64,000 nucleotides of DNA from Sporopachydermia quercuum (GCA_001599295.1 BCGN01000009.1:124001-188000); one strand, 5' to 3'. Counted from the stretch's first letter, positions 53,647 to 63,771 are shown. The notes: generated by a model from the sequence alone, not told the origin. Made by a program: numbers and translations.

Positions 53647-54428
53647 ATGGGCAACTATTGGTGTCAGTACTGTCGAATTGTAAGTATTACATGATGCCAT
53701 TTGTTATATAGTACTGTATTGAACTTCTGGTGTTTTTGTTTCTGGTTTATCAGCTTATATCCATACTAACATTCTAATAGTTTGTTCCTGATACGAAGTT
53801 TTCGAGAGCACAACATGAAATATCAACCAGGCATAAGTACTCGATTAGACGATCTCTGAATGATGTACATTATGCCAACAGAGCTCAACAACAAGAGGAG
53901 AGAAACGATAAAAACGCTCTGAGGGAAATTGAACAAGAACTTGAGAAAAGTAAAGGAAAGAGTGAAGACGGCAAGAAATTCATACGGCGTGCTCGAAAAG
54001 ATGATAGATTGAGAACAAAAGAGCGAAACTGGGAACAAACGTCACAGACCGAGACAAGCTCATCAACAAGAATACCCATGCCCTCGGAATGGATACCTGT
54101 GGCATCTGAAAGCACTGAGGGTGTATCAAAAATCAAGGAAAATGGCTTCGCAAGCGCTGGAAGTACCCAAGTTCAAGCGTTCCATAGCAGAGTCAAGAAT
54201 GACTCAGCTAGTGTTACAGAGATGAAGCAATGGGAGGTGAAAAAGTTCTCCAAATCAGTAGATGATGAACCTGAAGATGATTTCAATGAATTGAAAGTAG
54301 TGTTCAAAAATAGAGGTATCACTAAACCTAAAAAGAAGATGGAATTGAAGAAAGAAGTACCCGAAGAAGTGATAGAATCTTCTAAGATCATGGTGAAGAA
54401 AAAAATCTCGTTCTCTTTGAAGAAGTAA
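53647..54428 (+). CDS. U1-type (matrin) zinc-finger protein, WBP4/FBP21-like (two exons)
   Basis: Exons 53647-53679 (11 codons) and 53781-54428 encode 226 residues. The 101-nt intron has GTAAGT, TACTAAC at 53764-53770 and an AATAG acceptor, in phase 0. Splicing completes an N-terminal U1-like zinc finger: Cys6 and Cys9 from exon 1 (YWCQYC), His from exon 2 in RAQHE and RHKYS. This N-terminal finger followed by a charged coiled stretch (about residues 40-80) is typical of fungal U1 zinc-finger proteins related to WBP4/FBP21, which associate with spliceosomal complexes. No WW domain is visible. The rest is Ser/Glu/Lys-rich and ends in a basic KKKISFSLKK. The finger is split by the intron, so the intron-free frame from 54009 would give only the tail. 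S. cerevisiae has no clear counterpart that I recall. Confidence 0.85.
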
Positions 54429-54867
54429 GCAAAAGGCTGGAAGCTCTTCTCTGAATAAGGACTTGTTGTAATATTAACATTTGTAATGGTTCTCTTGTAA
54501 TAGAACTTACTGTATTATGTAGAATAGTTAAATTTCTTTTATATTGCGAAATGTGTACAATATATACAAAGCTCTCACGCGAGAGAAATCAACATTACTG
54601 ACTAAAGATACTTTTCAAAGAAAGAAAAAAAAAGATGTGATGATAAAAAGAAAATGACAAAATAAGGTAGAAACAGGACTGAAAACGCTCAGAGAGAAAA
54701 GAAATGAGCGAAGGTTATTTATTTACATAAACTCGATGAAGAGTAAAGGAGATTTAATGAACAAAATGATGGGGAAAACATCAAATATGAATATTCGTGA
54801 TTCATTGTCAACTGCGTTTCAAGAATCAAATGAGAATAAAAAAGAAGGAGCAGGAGCTTGTGTTGGC
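54429..54867. other. Intergenic region between convergent genes
   Basis: AT-rich DNA between the zinc-finger gene and TIM44 stop codons, with A-rich tracts at 54,620-54,650. No gene or repeat is visible. Confidence 0.6.
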
Positions 54868-56175
54868 TTAAGTCCACTGTCTGCTTTGACCTCTCACCAA
54901 TTCCATGATCTTCCAACCTTTTGTTTCTGGATCAGCAACTTCTTCAGGAATTCTAGACAAAACAAAAGCATAAGTACTCATTTGAATATGATCTTCGGTA
55001 CCGGCAGCAATCTCACCAGTTTTCCCCTTCTTGAAAAGATGAATCTCTTGAGCTCTACAGCTGATAACAAAAACAGGAGTATCATTAGGGGCCAATAACT
55101 TAGCACTCATAATCTCAACACCTCTAACATCAAGAACTCTTCCTGCAGCAATTAAGCCTTGTTCTCTGTATTGTTTAGCAGATGCTGACCAAATATTGTA
55201 CGGAGCTTCAGATAACCATTTCTTTAACACGTCGGAATCTCCTTTGACATAAGCATCTAAGACTTCAGGGATAATGTATTCTCTTAGTTCTCTATTGAAA
55301 TCTTCCATATTGAAAGAAGGATCCATTTGTTTGAACATCTTAGTGACCTTCGCTGCTTCAGTCTCAGCAAAAATACCAGAGATTTTATCTGAAACAGTTC
55401 TAATTCCTGCAATTAATCCGTTTTCTGATTCTTCCCATTTCAATTCTAAATCGGCAATCTTTCTACCGATAGGTGACCTTACTTTGAATTCGTCCCAGCT
55501 TTCTGACCATGTTTTCTTAACGTCTCCGTTTTCCGAGACGACTACATTTGAACCAGCCTCAGGATTTTCGACGATTGGTCCTGAATGAATGCCATGCTTT
55601 AATTGATATTCAAGTCTTTTCCTTTCTAACTCTCGTCTTCTCTTCCTTCGGGCATCCTTTTCTTCAAACCCACCATATTGAGTAGCATTTCCATCTTCAA
55701 TCACTTCCTTTACATTCTTATATGCAGCACTCTCTCTAATAGGCTCAGTGACTTTAGAAACAGTTTCAGCGGTCGCATTAACGGCTTGTCTAGTTCCCTT
55801 ACCGACAGGGGATTCCCATGCCGTATATGCAACATCACCTACTGCCTTTCCAGCTTTCTTCAGTGATTCAGTAGTTTTCGATGTGCCCATTTTTGCCTTC
55901 TCATATGCCTCTTTNGCCTTCTTGTATGCTTCACTCTCGGCCATCTTGCCAGTTTCTCCTTGCAAAGCCTTGATATTATCCTGGAGTTCTTTGGATTTAC
56001 TCCATTCTGTTTTGAATGTCTCGACAAACACTTGAAGCGGCGATTTAGGCCCACCTCTGGCTTGATTTGATTGAGATGCCGAGGTATGAAACATAGAGGT
56101 AGCACAACGGCTACCATCCAAAACGGCTATTCTTCCTCCTCTTCCGAAAGGTCTGTTGATGATTCTTCTCAACAT
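54868..56175 (-). CDS. TIM44: Tim44, tether of the mitochondrial import motor
   Basis: Tim44 is a matrix protein on the inner membrane that links the TIM23 channel to mtHsp70 (Ssc1) in the PAM motor. The 435-residue protein matches S. cerevisiae Tim44 (431). It starts with a basic presequence (MLRRIINRPFGRGGRIAVL). The N-terminal half is Lys/Glu-rich and helical, with KSPLQVFVETFKTEWSKSKELQDNIKALQ binding-region features. The C-terminal Tim44 domain (about 235-430) includes KMFKQMDPSFNMEDFNRELREYIIPEVLDAY and ends GWKIMELVRGQSRQWT, the conserved terminus. One N lies in the helical region near residue 87. There is no intron. It is divergent from ULP2; in S. cerevisiae TIM44 (YIL022W) and ULP2 (YIL031W) also lie near each other. 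Confidence 0.97.
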   Translation of the reverse strand: MLRRIINRPFGRGGRIAVLDGSRCATSMFHTSASQSNQARGGPKSPLQVFVETFKTEWSKSKELQDNIKALQGETGKMAESEAYKKXKEAYEKAKMGTSKTTESLKKAGKAVGDVAYTAWESPVGKGTRQAVNATAETVSKVTEPIRESAAYKNVKEVIEDGNATQYGGFEEKDARRKRRRELERKRLEYQLKHGIHSGPIVENPEAGSNVVVSENGDVKKTWSESWDEFKVRSPIGRKIADLELKWEESENGLIAGIRTVSDKISGIFAETEAAKVTKMFKQMDPSFNMEDFNRELREYIIPEVLDAYVKGDSDVLKKWLSEAPYNIWSASAKQYREQGLIAAGRVLDVRGVEIMSAKLLAPNDTPVFVISCRAQEIHLFKKGKTGEIAAGTEDHIQMSTYAFVLSRIPEEVADPETKGWKIMELVRGQSRQWT

Positions 56176-56786
56176 TCTGTTCTATAATTTATATTCTTCC
56201 AAATATTTCCGGTGATGATGTTAAGCTGTTCTTGCTCAATACCACTTACTGCTTCACAGAAAACTGCCCTTCAATATATATTTCTATTGGATCACCAAAC
56301 TAAAAAAACGTCGATTCCCGTATTTTACAGCTTCATAAGCACAACTACTATATCATCTAATATACCCAAATCGATCTGGAAACCCCATGGACATAAACAA
56401 AAAGTTAGCAAATCTCGTCTACGTACTGAACTAACCAAGATGCTATTGTCCTACTTATTACACCTTACTGAGGATATTAGTTTCCTATAGATACTTCTAG
56501 TTCTTCTCAGGTTAAGTTCTACTGTCAAATAATCATTATATTCAAACCAGCAATTAGGAATTTCCGTTCGAATGTTCATTCATTTTCACTCTCCAGAATT
56601 CGTCTGAAAAATTTCCTGTGTGAAAAAACTGTAACGGTAAATTTCGGATATAATGCGGGTTGAGGTAATTATTATTGACGTGATCATTTATTTATTATTA
56701 GGAGAAGTGACTCAGACAGCGCCACTAGAATAAAATTATTATTTCCGTTATTTCATGTCAGAGTAGAACTGCATTTTCTTAGTTAC

Positions 56787-57041
56787 TTAAACAAGTAAAA
56801 ATAGGAATTGAAAAGAATTCTGTTTCAGTTTGGCCACTTTGATGCCAAANGGAGAAAACTCTGTAGGAGAGTTCAGAAAATGCCTGTCTTTTTGGAAGGT
56901 AATTTCTGTGAAATGTACTTTTTTGGCACAAGATTCTGCCAGNGAGACAATTTCTCGTACAGGGTTTTTTAATCCTGTACTGGGGAAGTGGTTAACCCTC
57001 ACATGCAGAGCCACCAAAAGTGCTTTAGGAGACTGATTCAT
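56787..57041. other. Compositional island, open on both strands, with hairpins
   Basis: This ~250-bp stretch is richer in G and C than its flanks. It is open for 68 codons on plus (56830-57036) and 84 on minus (56787-57041). Inverted repeats inside it are TTTGGC/GCCAAA (56829-56834, 56844-56849), AACTCT/AGAGTT (56857-56862, 56868-56873) and GTACAGG/CCTGTAC (56957-56963, 56974-56980). Neither protein is recognisable. It could be a structured RNA, an inserted fragment or a small gene. Two Ns occur. Confidence 0.4.
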
Positions 57042-57330
57042 TCTTCTGCAAGATGATGAAGGATTAGAAACTTCTGTAGCATTATATTAGGAAACAGAAG
57101 TACATATCTTAGCATCAACACCGAAATAAACAGGTAATAGGACCAGTATAATAACTGAATGCTTAAACAAAGGTTGGCAGAAATATGAATGCGGAAGGGC
57201 ACTGAATGATATCCAAGAGAATAGATTTGACGAGAAGAAGGATAAGAGACCTCATGCACTATCAGCTGGCTGGTTTATTAGAAGACCAATTGAAAGGCTG
57301 CATTAGAAGAGATTTAATTATAAGGTGTTA

Positions 57331-57353
57331 TTATCCTTATCCTTATCCTTATC
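57331..57353. repeat. TTATCC hexamer repeat
   Basis: Nearly four perfect head-to-tail copies of TTATCC occur in non-coding DNA between TIM44 and ULP2. Confidence 0.85.
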
Positions 57354-57378
57354 TGAATCCAATTATTTAATCAATTAT

Positions 57379-57579
57379 TTATAATAAGACACAACAAACG
57401 AAGGTTCTCTGATAATTGCGGTTTGTGATTGATTCACCTATCAGTTCCAAATAGCAGTACTTATTATCCAACTCATTGATATATCTGGCGATCTTCAACT
57501 TAACAACACCACTACTTCTACCAACAAAAGCACATTTTCTTATATTGATCATGGTATATTTCATTTTTCTACCCATCAT
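57379..57579 (-). CDS. Doubtful 66-codon ORF ending in CVLL
   Basis: The frame runs from ATG at 57579 to a stop at 57379 and has a plausible protein composition. The last four residues, CVLL, fit a CaaX prenylation box of the geranylgeranyl type. Residues about 13-50 (RKCAFVGRSSGVVKLKIARY, then INELDNKY) weakly recall the first strand and P-loop of a small GTPase, but the GxxxxGK[ST] motif is not intact, and the protein is far too short. It might be a small prenylated protein, a remnant of a GTPase gene, or chance. Confidence 0.25.
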   Translation of the reverse strand: MMGRKMKYTMINIRKCAFVGRSSGVVKLKIARYINELDNKYCYLELIGESITNRNYQRTFVCCVLL

Positions 57580-57797
57580 ACGAAGTTAAGCAGTATCAAT
57601 CGGACAGTCAGAGCATTTAACCATTGTAGTATCGCGCTTACTTCACATTCTCATGCTATATATTCTATGTCATCGACGACCGTCTTCTTATAGATTTACC
57701 TTCCAATCCGTTCCTGGCTTTTTCTTGCTTGGGTTGATATTAACTGATTTAATTAACTCTATCGACTGATCTCTCATTATTGCCTGGCCTCCATATC

Positions 57798-60700
57798 ATG
57801 GGATTGGATAGCCCAACAAAACAGAACCCTGTCTTCTTGGGCAAAGACTTGAAGTCAATCAAACCGAGACCTACGAGAATATCTCTAAATGGTTTCAGTG
57901 CTCCTATAAACAACATCGATGGTAATAGCAGCAATAGCAGCAGCTCTAATAAAGACGACCTCAATATTTTAACACGAAAGTATGGAATCCAGGAATCAGG
58001 GCCAAAGACTTATGCTAAGTTGAAACCGATATCAGCATCAGAGTTCTATAGTAAGAAAGCAAGTAATAGTATTAATCCCTTTGATGATATCACATCTTTT
58101 GCAACTTCGGTATTGCCTCCTCAGCTTAAATCAGTTACTGCTGTCACCAGAACCCCTATAGCAATAGATGCTGAACCGAAAGACGAACGGCAGGTCCAAC
58201 AGTTTGATCTACGAAGAGTTCTTAAAGATGGCTACTCAGAGCTACCAGAAACTTCTTCTTCCTTGAAAGTGAGAATAGAATTTTTGTACAACGACAAAAG
58301 ACAGACCAAATTCATCATTTATAATAGAAATCTTCCTCAGCATAAACTATCAACTATCACAACTAGGTCAACCGTGATATATGTATGCGATAGCACTAAA
58401 GAAATGATCATTGCTCCTGAGGGTAAACTGATAGATGCCCTATATCTCAAATTCACGTCTTATAAAGGTCAAGATTTCATCAAACTGGCAGATGAAGTAG
58501 CTTTCAGCAGCCATTCAAAACTGCAATTGGAGAATCATAACCAGATATCCAAACTTTTTGTTGAGTTGCAGAGAAGGAGAACCGAGAAGGAAATAGCCGC
58601 CAATTCTGTTGTCATCAATGATAACGATAACAGTGATGATAGCAATGAGGATCAGAAGACTTCTGCTAATTCTGCTACCAGAGGCAATAAAGATATAACT
58701 GAATGGGCTAAATCTGCTACATCTAGCTTGAAGAATGCCAATATATCATTATCGCGGTCCCGATCGCGGTCCAGTTCCCGTACCTCTTCGCCTTCCCGTT
58801 CGCGGTCCAAATCTCCGACGGCCAAAGGAAAACTCCGTAGCAGAAGACACGAAACAAGAAGGAACTCATATACTAATTATGACGCTGGAGATATAGCGAT
58901 TACCGAGAGTTTTGGTAAACCGTACACTTATACATTCCAGGATAGAAAGCGGATAGATATAACGGAAGATGATTATAATACTTTGCTGCCTGATTCGTTT
59001 CTGAATGACACTGTTATTAATTTCTTCACTAAATTACTGCATGATCAAATGAAAGCTTCTAAGGATATTGATAGAGAAGGTGTTAAAGAAGGTGTAAAAC
59101 TAGAAACTACGGAAACGTCACTATCACGATCACNATCACCATCAAAATCACCTTCGCTAGCTGTGAAAGAGGAAATCAAGCCTGTTGGATCTCCTAAATT
59201 AACTCCCAAATTAACTAGGCAACAGCTAATAGCTGAACAAACCCATATTTTTAATACCTTTTTTTTCGAGAAGCTGACGCAGAAAAATAAAGCAGGAACG
59301 AAAACTCCTTATGAAAACGTTAAAAGATGGACAGCTAAAGTCGATATATTCAAGAAAAAATATATAATAATACCTGTTCATGGAAATATGCATTGGTTTG
59401 TTGTTATTATATACAATTTACCGTCAATTCAATCAGTTGAGTCCAAGGATGATGTTGCTAGTAATATGCATACTATGTGTGGCAATAAAACTAATGAGCC
59501 AATGGCCCTACGATCAAGGAGATCTGCTAGAGAGGAATGCTCAGAGGAGCCAAGTGACACGATTAAAAGCACACAACGAGAAGAATCACCTGAGTCCCAG
59601 GAAGAATCCCAGGAAGACTCTCAGTCAGATGAAGACGAGGAAAAAATCTTGGAAAAAGAACCGGAAGAGACAAATGAGTCAGAAGCAGAAATACAGCATG
59701 AAAGAGCAAAGGAAGAAGAGGACGTCTCGTTAATACCATTATCTGGTAGTACTACTAAATTTAGTGAACCAGCTACTCAGTCTACCAAATTGGCTGTTAA
59801 GGTAACTAAATCATCATCATCCTCTTTCCCCTCTTCTGCTTCCTCCTCCTCTTCCTTCTGCTCTAACCCTATAATATTTGTTCTTGATTCATTGCGAATG
59901 CCTCATCAAGGTATCATCAAACCCTTACGTGAGTACATCGCTGCTGAAGCTCTGAACAGGAAAAACCTGAAAATCGACAAAGACTCCATCAAAATGAAAA
60001 CCGTGTATGTTCCTTTACAGCCAAACTACTGTGACTGCGGTGTTTATGTTATAAACTTCGTTGATAAGTTCTTGCAGCAGCCAGAGGAGATTATCCGGTT
60101 ATGGATGGAATATAAATCTCCCAGTAATAGGAGAGAAAACAAACCTATAATTGAGAGTCTGGATGCTATATTTGATGAGGCTGGAATGAAAACGAAGAGA
60201 AAAGAGTATCAGAAGTTTCTTCGTGATCTGCGGAGTAGTAGTTTTGCTCAGGTAAAGGTGATTGAAGAAGATACTGATAATAAGGGCANTAGTAGTAACA
60301 GTAGTAATAATAAGAGTAACGACAGTAATAGTAGTATTGGTAATAGTAATACTACTCCTACTACAGAAAGTGAATTTTCTACAGGAGAATTGCAACAGGA
60401 GAAAGAGATTCTGGTATTAAACACTGAAGAAAGAGAAGAATCAGCTGCGGGATCTGAGTCTGCATCTCAAGAGGAAGAACCAGATGCTCACTATAGCGAT
60501 AACAGTGATGAAGCGTCTATGATTAATACCGTCGGCAAGAACAAAAGCTTACTTGGGCCATCCATTCAGAGTAAAAGCAAATCCTTGTTGAATCTGAAGA
60601 GCAGACATAACTTTAGCCAGCATCAGGGAACCATTGAGCCAGAAGTAACAAGTTCCCGCTCAACGGCAAGCCCGAGCTCTGGTCCGAGCACATCCACAGG

Positions 60701-62501
60701 CATACCGGATGTGGCCAGCGAGAAGCCGACGTTCATTCTGGCCACGACAGCACACCGGAAAACCAAACGGGCGAACGAGGATACTAAAGAAAACAACCGG
60801 AACTCGGAACGGTTGGAGCTGATAAAGAGAAAAGCTGGTGAGCTCGGATCATTCAGCAGGTATTTTTCATCTTCCCGGGGTGAGGACGACGATGAGGACG
60901 AGGAGGAAGAAGAAGAGGGAAGTAATAGTGAGGAAGGCGTGAATGGGTCGGAGTCAGAGACGATAACGGGAACTATATCGGACAGGAAAAGCAAACGGGA
61001 AACGGACAATATCGCGGAGCAGGAACCCCTTTTGGAAGCTGATATTGATCCAATGACGGAAAAAATTACTAGGAAAACAGCTAGAGGCTCTACTGAGCCG
61101 GAGAATAAGTCTATTGATCATCAGGCAGAGAAACTAAGCGAATTGCGCATATCAAGTAAACCTGCTGGTATTGCAATTTCCTATGACAGCAGCAATAGCA
61201 GTCACAACGTTTGTGAGAGTGAAATAAAGCAGAAACGGAACTTTTCATTAGGTAATTTTCACTTGCCTTTGTTAAGCAACCATAATAACGGCAATGATAT
61301 AAATAGTAACAACGGAAACCATAGCAACTGTTTCGCCCATGATGTTGATGACGACGATGATGATATTTTACTGAATGGTGTTAGTGGAATTAGAAACGGA
61401 ACTAGAAACAGAAATAGAAACGGAGCTGATCATAAAACAGGGAGCATTCAGAAAACTGTCGATGTTTATATCGAAAGCGACAATGATAACTCTGACGTTA
61501 ACTCTGGCGATTCTGGTAATGATTCTGATGATCCTGGTGTAAATGGTATGAAGAACGGAAACAACAGGAGCAGTAAAAGTCCTCAGAAAGGAATAAATAG
61601 GGATTTCTCAGCTTCTACAACTCCTGTGTTGATCATTCCTTCTACCAATGACGATGTTATTGTTCATGCCGTTAAAAGGCGCAAGGTCTCTAGCACCAGC
61701 ACCAGTGAAGACAGCGACGATCATAGCATTCATAGCAACCATGCTTCATTATCCACCAACAAAACCGCAGTGATAAACGAATTATCACCAATAGATAAAG
61801 CTGTTTCTATCCCAAGTGAAGAAGAAGGCGACGAAGTCCAAGTGCAACATAGCAGAAACAAACATGTTTATACTAGCGAAAGAGCAAGGAAAACCAATAG
61901 GAATAAAACAGCCTTTAACAATGAAAGTGTTAGTTTGGCGTGGAAAAACATGCGATCGACAGATGATGATGATGAAGCTGTTGATATAATAGCAAAAGAT
62001 AAAAGACTTGATTCTGACTCTGAAGACGAATTGGTTCCTACGTCTACATTCAATGTTGTGAATGATACTGTCCAGTCATCAAACCAGCCTATATTAATAC
62101 CAGTTAATATCATCAACAGTAAGTCACCACCAGGAAGTAACAGTAGTAAGAATAGAAATACTGGTTCTAGTTCTAAAAGGACTTCACCTTATAGCTATAA
62201 ATTCACCCTAGGAACTGAACTAGATGATAGGAGTACTGGCTATGCAGCTAAGGGCATACTGAATTCCCTGAGTGCATCTAAACCAGCAATCACGGGTAGA
62301 AATTTAGTAAAGAAGTTCAATTTGAATACCAAATATAATCCAGGATTACACGTGAACAGGAACGGGAACGGAAATGGGAATGATAATGATGTCGCAATCG
62401 TACTTGATGATCCACCAGGGCTGATATCAACTCCTGCTAGGAAAAGGTCCAAGAAACAAAGGTCAGTAGGCCATCAGCATTCTCCTATTAATTTAGAGTG
62501 A
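57798..62501 (+). CDS. ULP2: Ulp2-type SUMO protease
   Basis: Ulp2 removes SUMO chains in the nucleus. The protein has 1567 residues, against 1034 in S. cerevisiae. Most of it is disordered: Ser/Asn-rich N terminus, an RS-dipeptide stretch (about residues 315-345) and a very long acidic/Ser/Asn C-terminal tail. The C48 protease domain spans about 365-800. The catalytic residues are visible: His532 in MHWFVV, Asp697 in IFVLDSL, Gln741 in LQPNYCDCG and Cys747 of DCG. The Asp-Cys spacing is normal, but His and Asp are 165 residues apart instead of about 17, owing to an acidic, Ser-rich insertion. IVLDD near the C terminus and VDVYIES near 1220 resemble SUMO-interacting motifs. The start is the first ATG in the open frame, six codons in. 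Ns lie in low-complexity parts. Confidence 0.93.
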   Translation: MGLDSPTKQNPVFLGKDLKSIKPRPTRISLNGFSAPINNIDGNSSNSSSSNKDDLNILTRKYGIQESGPKTYAKLKPISASEFYSKKASNSINPFDDITSFATSVLPPQLKSVTAVTRTPIAIDAEPKDERQVQQFDLRRVLKDGYSELPETSSSLKVRIEFLYNDKRQTKFIIYNRNLPQHKLSTITTRSTVIYVCDSTKEMIIAPEGKLIDALYLKFTSYKGQDFIKLADEVAFSSHSKLQLENHNQISKLFVELQRRRTEKEIAANSVVINDNDNSDDSNEDQKTSANSATRGNKDITEWAKSATSSLKNANISLSRSRSRSSSRTSSPSRSRSKSPTAKGKLRSRRHETRRNSYTNYDAGDIAITESFGKPYTYTFQDRKRIDITEDDYNTLLPDSFLNDTVINFFTKLLHDQMKASKDIDREGVKEGVKLETTETSLSRSXSPSKSPSLAVKEEIKPVGSPKLTPKLTRQQLIAEQTHIFNTFFFEKLTQKNKAGTKTPYENVKRWTAKVDIFKKKYIIIPVHGNMHWFVVIIYNLPSIQSVESKDDVASNMHTMCGNKTNEPMALRSRRSAREECSEEPSDTIKSTQREESPESQEESQEDSQSDEDEEKILEKEPEETNESEAEIQHERAKEEEDVSLIPLSGSTTKFSEPATQSTKLAVKVTKSSSSSFPSSASSSSSFCSNPIIFVLDSLRMPHQGIIKPLREYIAAEALNRKNLKIDKDSIKMKTVYVPLQPNYCDCGVYVINFVDKFLQQPEEIIRLWMEYKSPSNRRENKPIIESLDAIFDEAGMKTKRKEYQKFLRDLRSSSFAQVKVIEEDTDNKGXSSNSSNNKSNDSNSSIGNSNTTPTTESEFSTGELQQEKEILVLNTEEREESAAGSESASQEEEPDAHYSDNSDEASMINTVGKNKSLLGPSIQSKSKSLLNLKSRHNFSQHQGTIEPEVTSSRSTASPSSGPSTSTGIPDVASEKPTFILATTAHRKTKRANEDTKENNRNSERLELIKRKAGELGSFSRYFSSSRGEDDDEDEEEEEEGSNSEEGVNGSESETITGTISDRKSKRETDNIAEQEPLLEADIDPMTEKITRKTARGSTEPENKSIDHQAEKLSELRISSKPAGIAISYDSSNSSHNVCESEIKQKRNFSLGNFHLPLLSNHNNGNDINSNNGNHSNCFAHDVDDDDDDILLNGVSGIRNGTRNRNRNGADHKTGSIQKTVDVYIESDNDNSDVNSGDSGNDSDDPGVNGMKNGNNRSSKSPQKGINRDFSASTTPVLIIPSTNDDVIVHAVKRRKVSSTSTSEDSDDHSIHSNHASLSTNKTAVINELSPIDKAVSIPSEEEGDEVQVQHSRNKHVYTSERARKTNRNKTAFNNESVSLAWKNMRSTDDDDEAVDIIAKDKRLDSDSEDELVPTSTFNVVNDTVQSSNQPILIPVNIINSKSPPGSNSSKNRNTGSSSKRTSPYSYKFTLGTELDDRSTGYAAKGILNSLSASKPAITGRNLVKKFNLNTKYNPGLHVNRNGNGNGNDNDVAIVLDDPPGLISTPARKRSKKQRSVGHQHSPINLE

Positions 62502-63771
62502 AGATTGCCGTTGACAAAGGACAGGGAAGAATAATGAACTAGTAAACATTGGCGCTAGGAATTAGAATAAAGTATGTAGTTTCCTCAGCTCTTCCGTACT
62601 TCAGTTTCTATATGCCTTTACTGTTATCAAATAGTCAAATAATTACATATCAGCATTATATAGTAAGACTAATGTAGTCGCCAAATGGTTTGTTTGTCAT
62701 AGTTGCCATACAGAATGGAATAGTTTAATACTAATAGATGACCGTTTACAATATGGTATACAAATATTAGCAAATAGACTAGTAGAATTACATTAGCTCG
62801 CCCTATATTTATTAGTAGGAGTATATGGAGGTAACGATAAACAAAATTACTACACTAAGGATTGAATAACTGAAGCGACATAGTGTATCAAGTTCAAACG
62901 ATGCTATCTTCTTTCGCTACTTGTACATTTCTGCTACATAACCAACTATTAGTTGGGAAGTACTATTTGGTTCTATCAGAAAAAAAAGGCTGTTTTCATC
63001 TTTCAATAATAAGCCATTCTTTTGAAGTCTTTGTAGGATTCTCAACAGCATTGCATACAGTCCGTCAACCAAGGCCATGAAACCGAAACTGAAACCGAGA
63101 GGTAGAGCGCAGTTTTTATCGGATAAATTATCATTCTAAGCAGGAGTTTGATGGAACTCTGTGCGCTGCAGAGTTATGCAGATGATAAAACTATTATTTA
63201 CTGGGTTTACTATAGACATATATATATTCCACTGGATAGTAATTAGAATCTATTACATACTACATGGAGGAAATAAAACAGTATGATAATTCAGAGAGTA
63301 AGCAGTAAATGTAGTGATATTGATATTGGCATCTGAAGACCCTTCTAGAACGTCTGTTTATCAGAGATGGATAATAGAAAGGGAGTATAAAAAGTAGTAA
63401 GTAAGATAGAGTAGTACAATCTATGGGAGTATTAGTTAATTCTAGCTATCACAATAGTATCAAACACCAACTGGAGTTCTAGTCAGTGGAAAAAGTTACT
63501 CCAATATTACTATATTTCCGATTTTTTGCTTTACTCCTCTACTTCCCTTTTCCTTATTTCTTTCCTAGTTTCAATATATCGATCGTAGTTGATTGATTAT
63601 ACTAATAACTCTTAATGTCATCATATCTTCTAGTGAGTTTGACATACATTTTCTAGTTGACTACTTCCACATTATCCATAATTCCATTACTATATCAACA
63701 ATAAAATATCCTCATTTCGTCTTTCAAAAGGCTGCCGCTGCCAAGTTCTTCTCCTGTCATCCGTCTTCCTT
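62502..63771. other. 1.3 kb region between convergent ULP2 and the edge gene
   Basis: AT-rich DNA with no conserved ORF, tRNA or long repeat. It should hold the 3' UTRs of both flanking genes. Confidence 0.5.

Larger units (their letters stand above)
56176..57797. other. 1.6 kb divergent region between TIM44 and ULP2
   Basis: This contains a compositional island with hairpins (56787-57041), a short TTATCC repeat (57331-57353) and a small minus-strand ORF (57379-57579), each listed separately. The other frames, such as 56212-56490, look like chance. Confidence 0.5.

Noticed and set aside
54009-54428. 139-codon frame as an independent gene
   Set aside because: It is the 3' part of the two-exon U1-type zinc-finger gene; the coding region begins at 53647.
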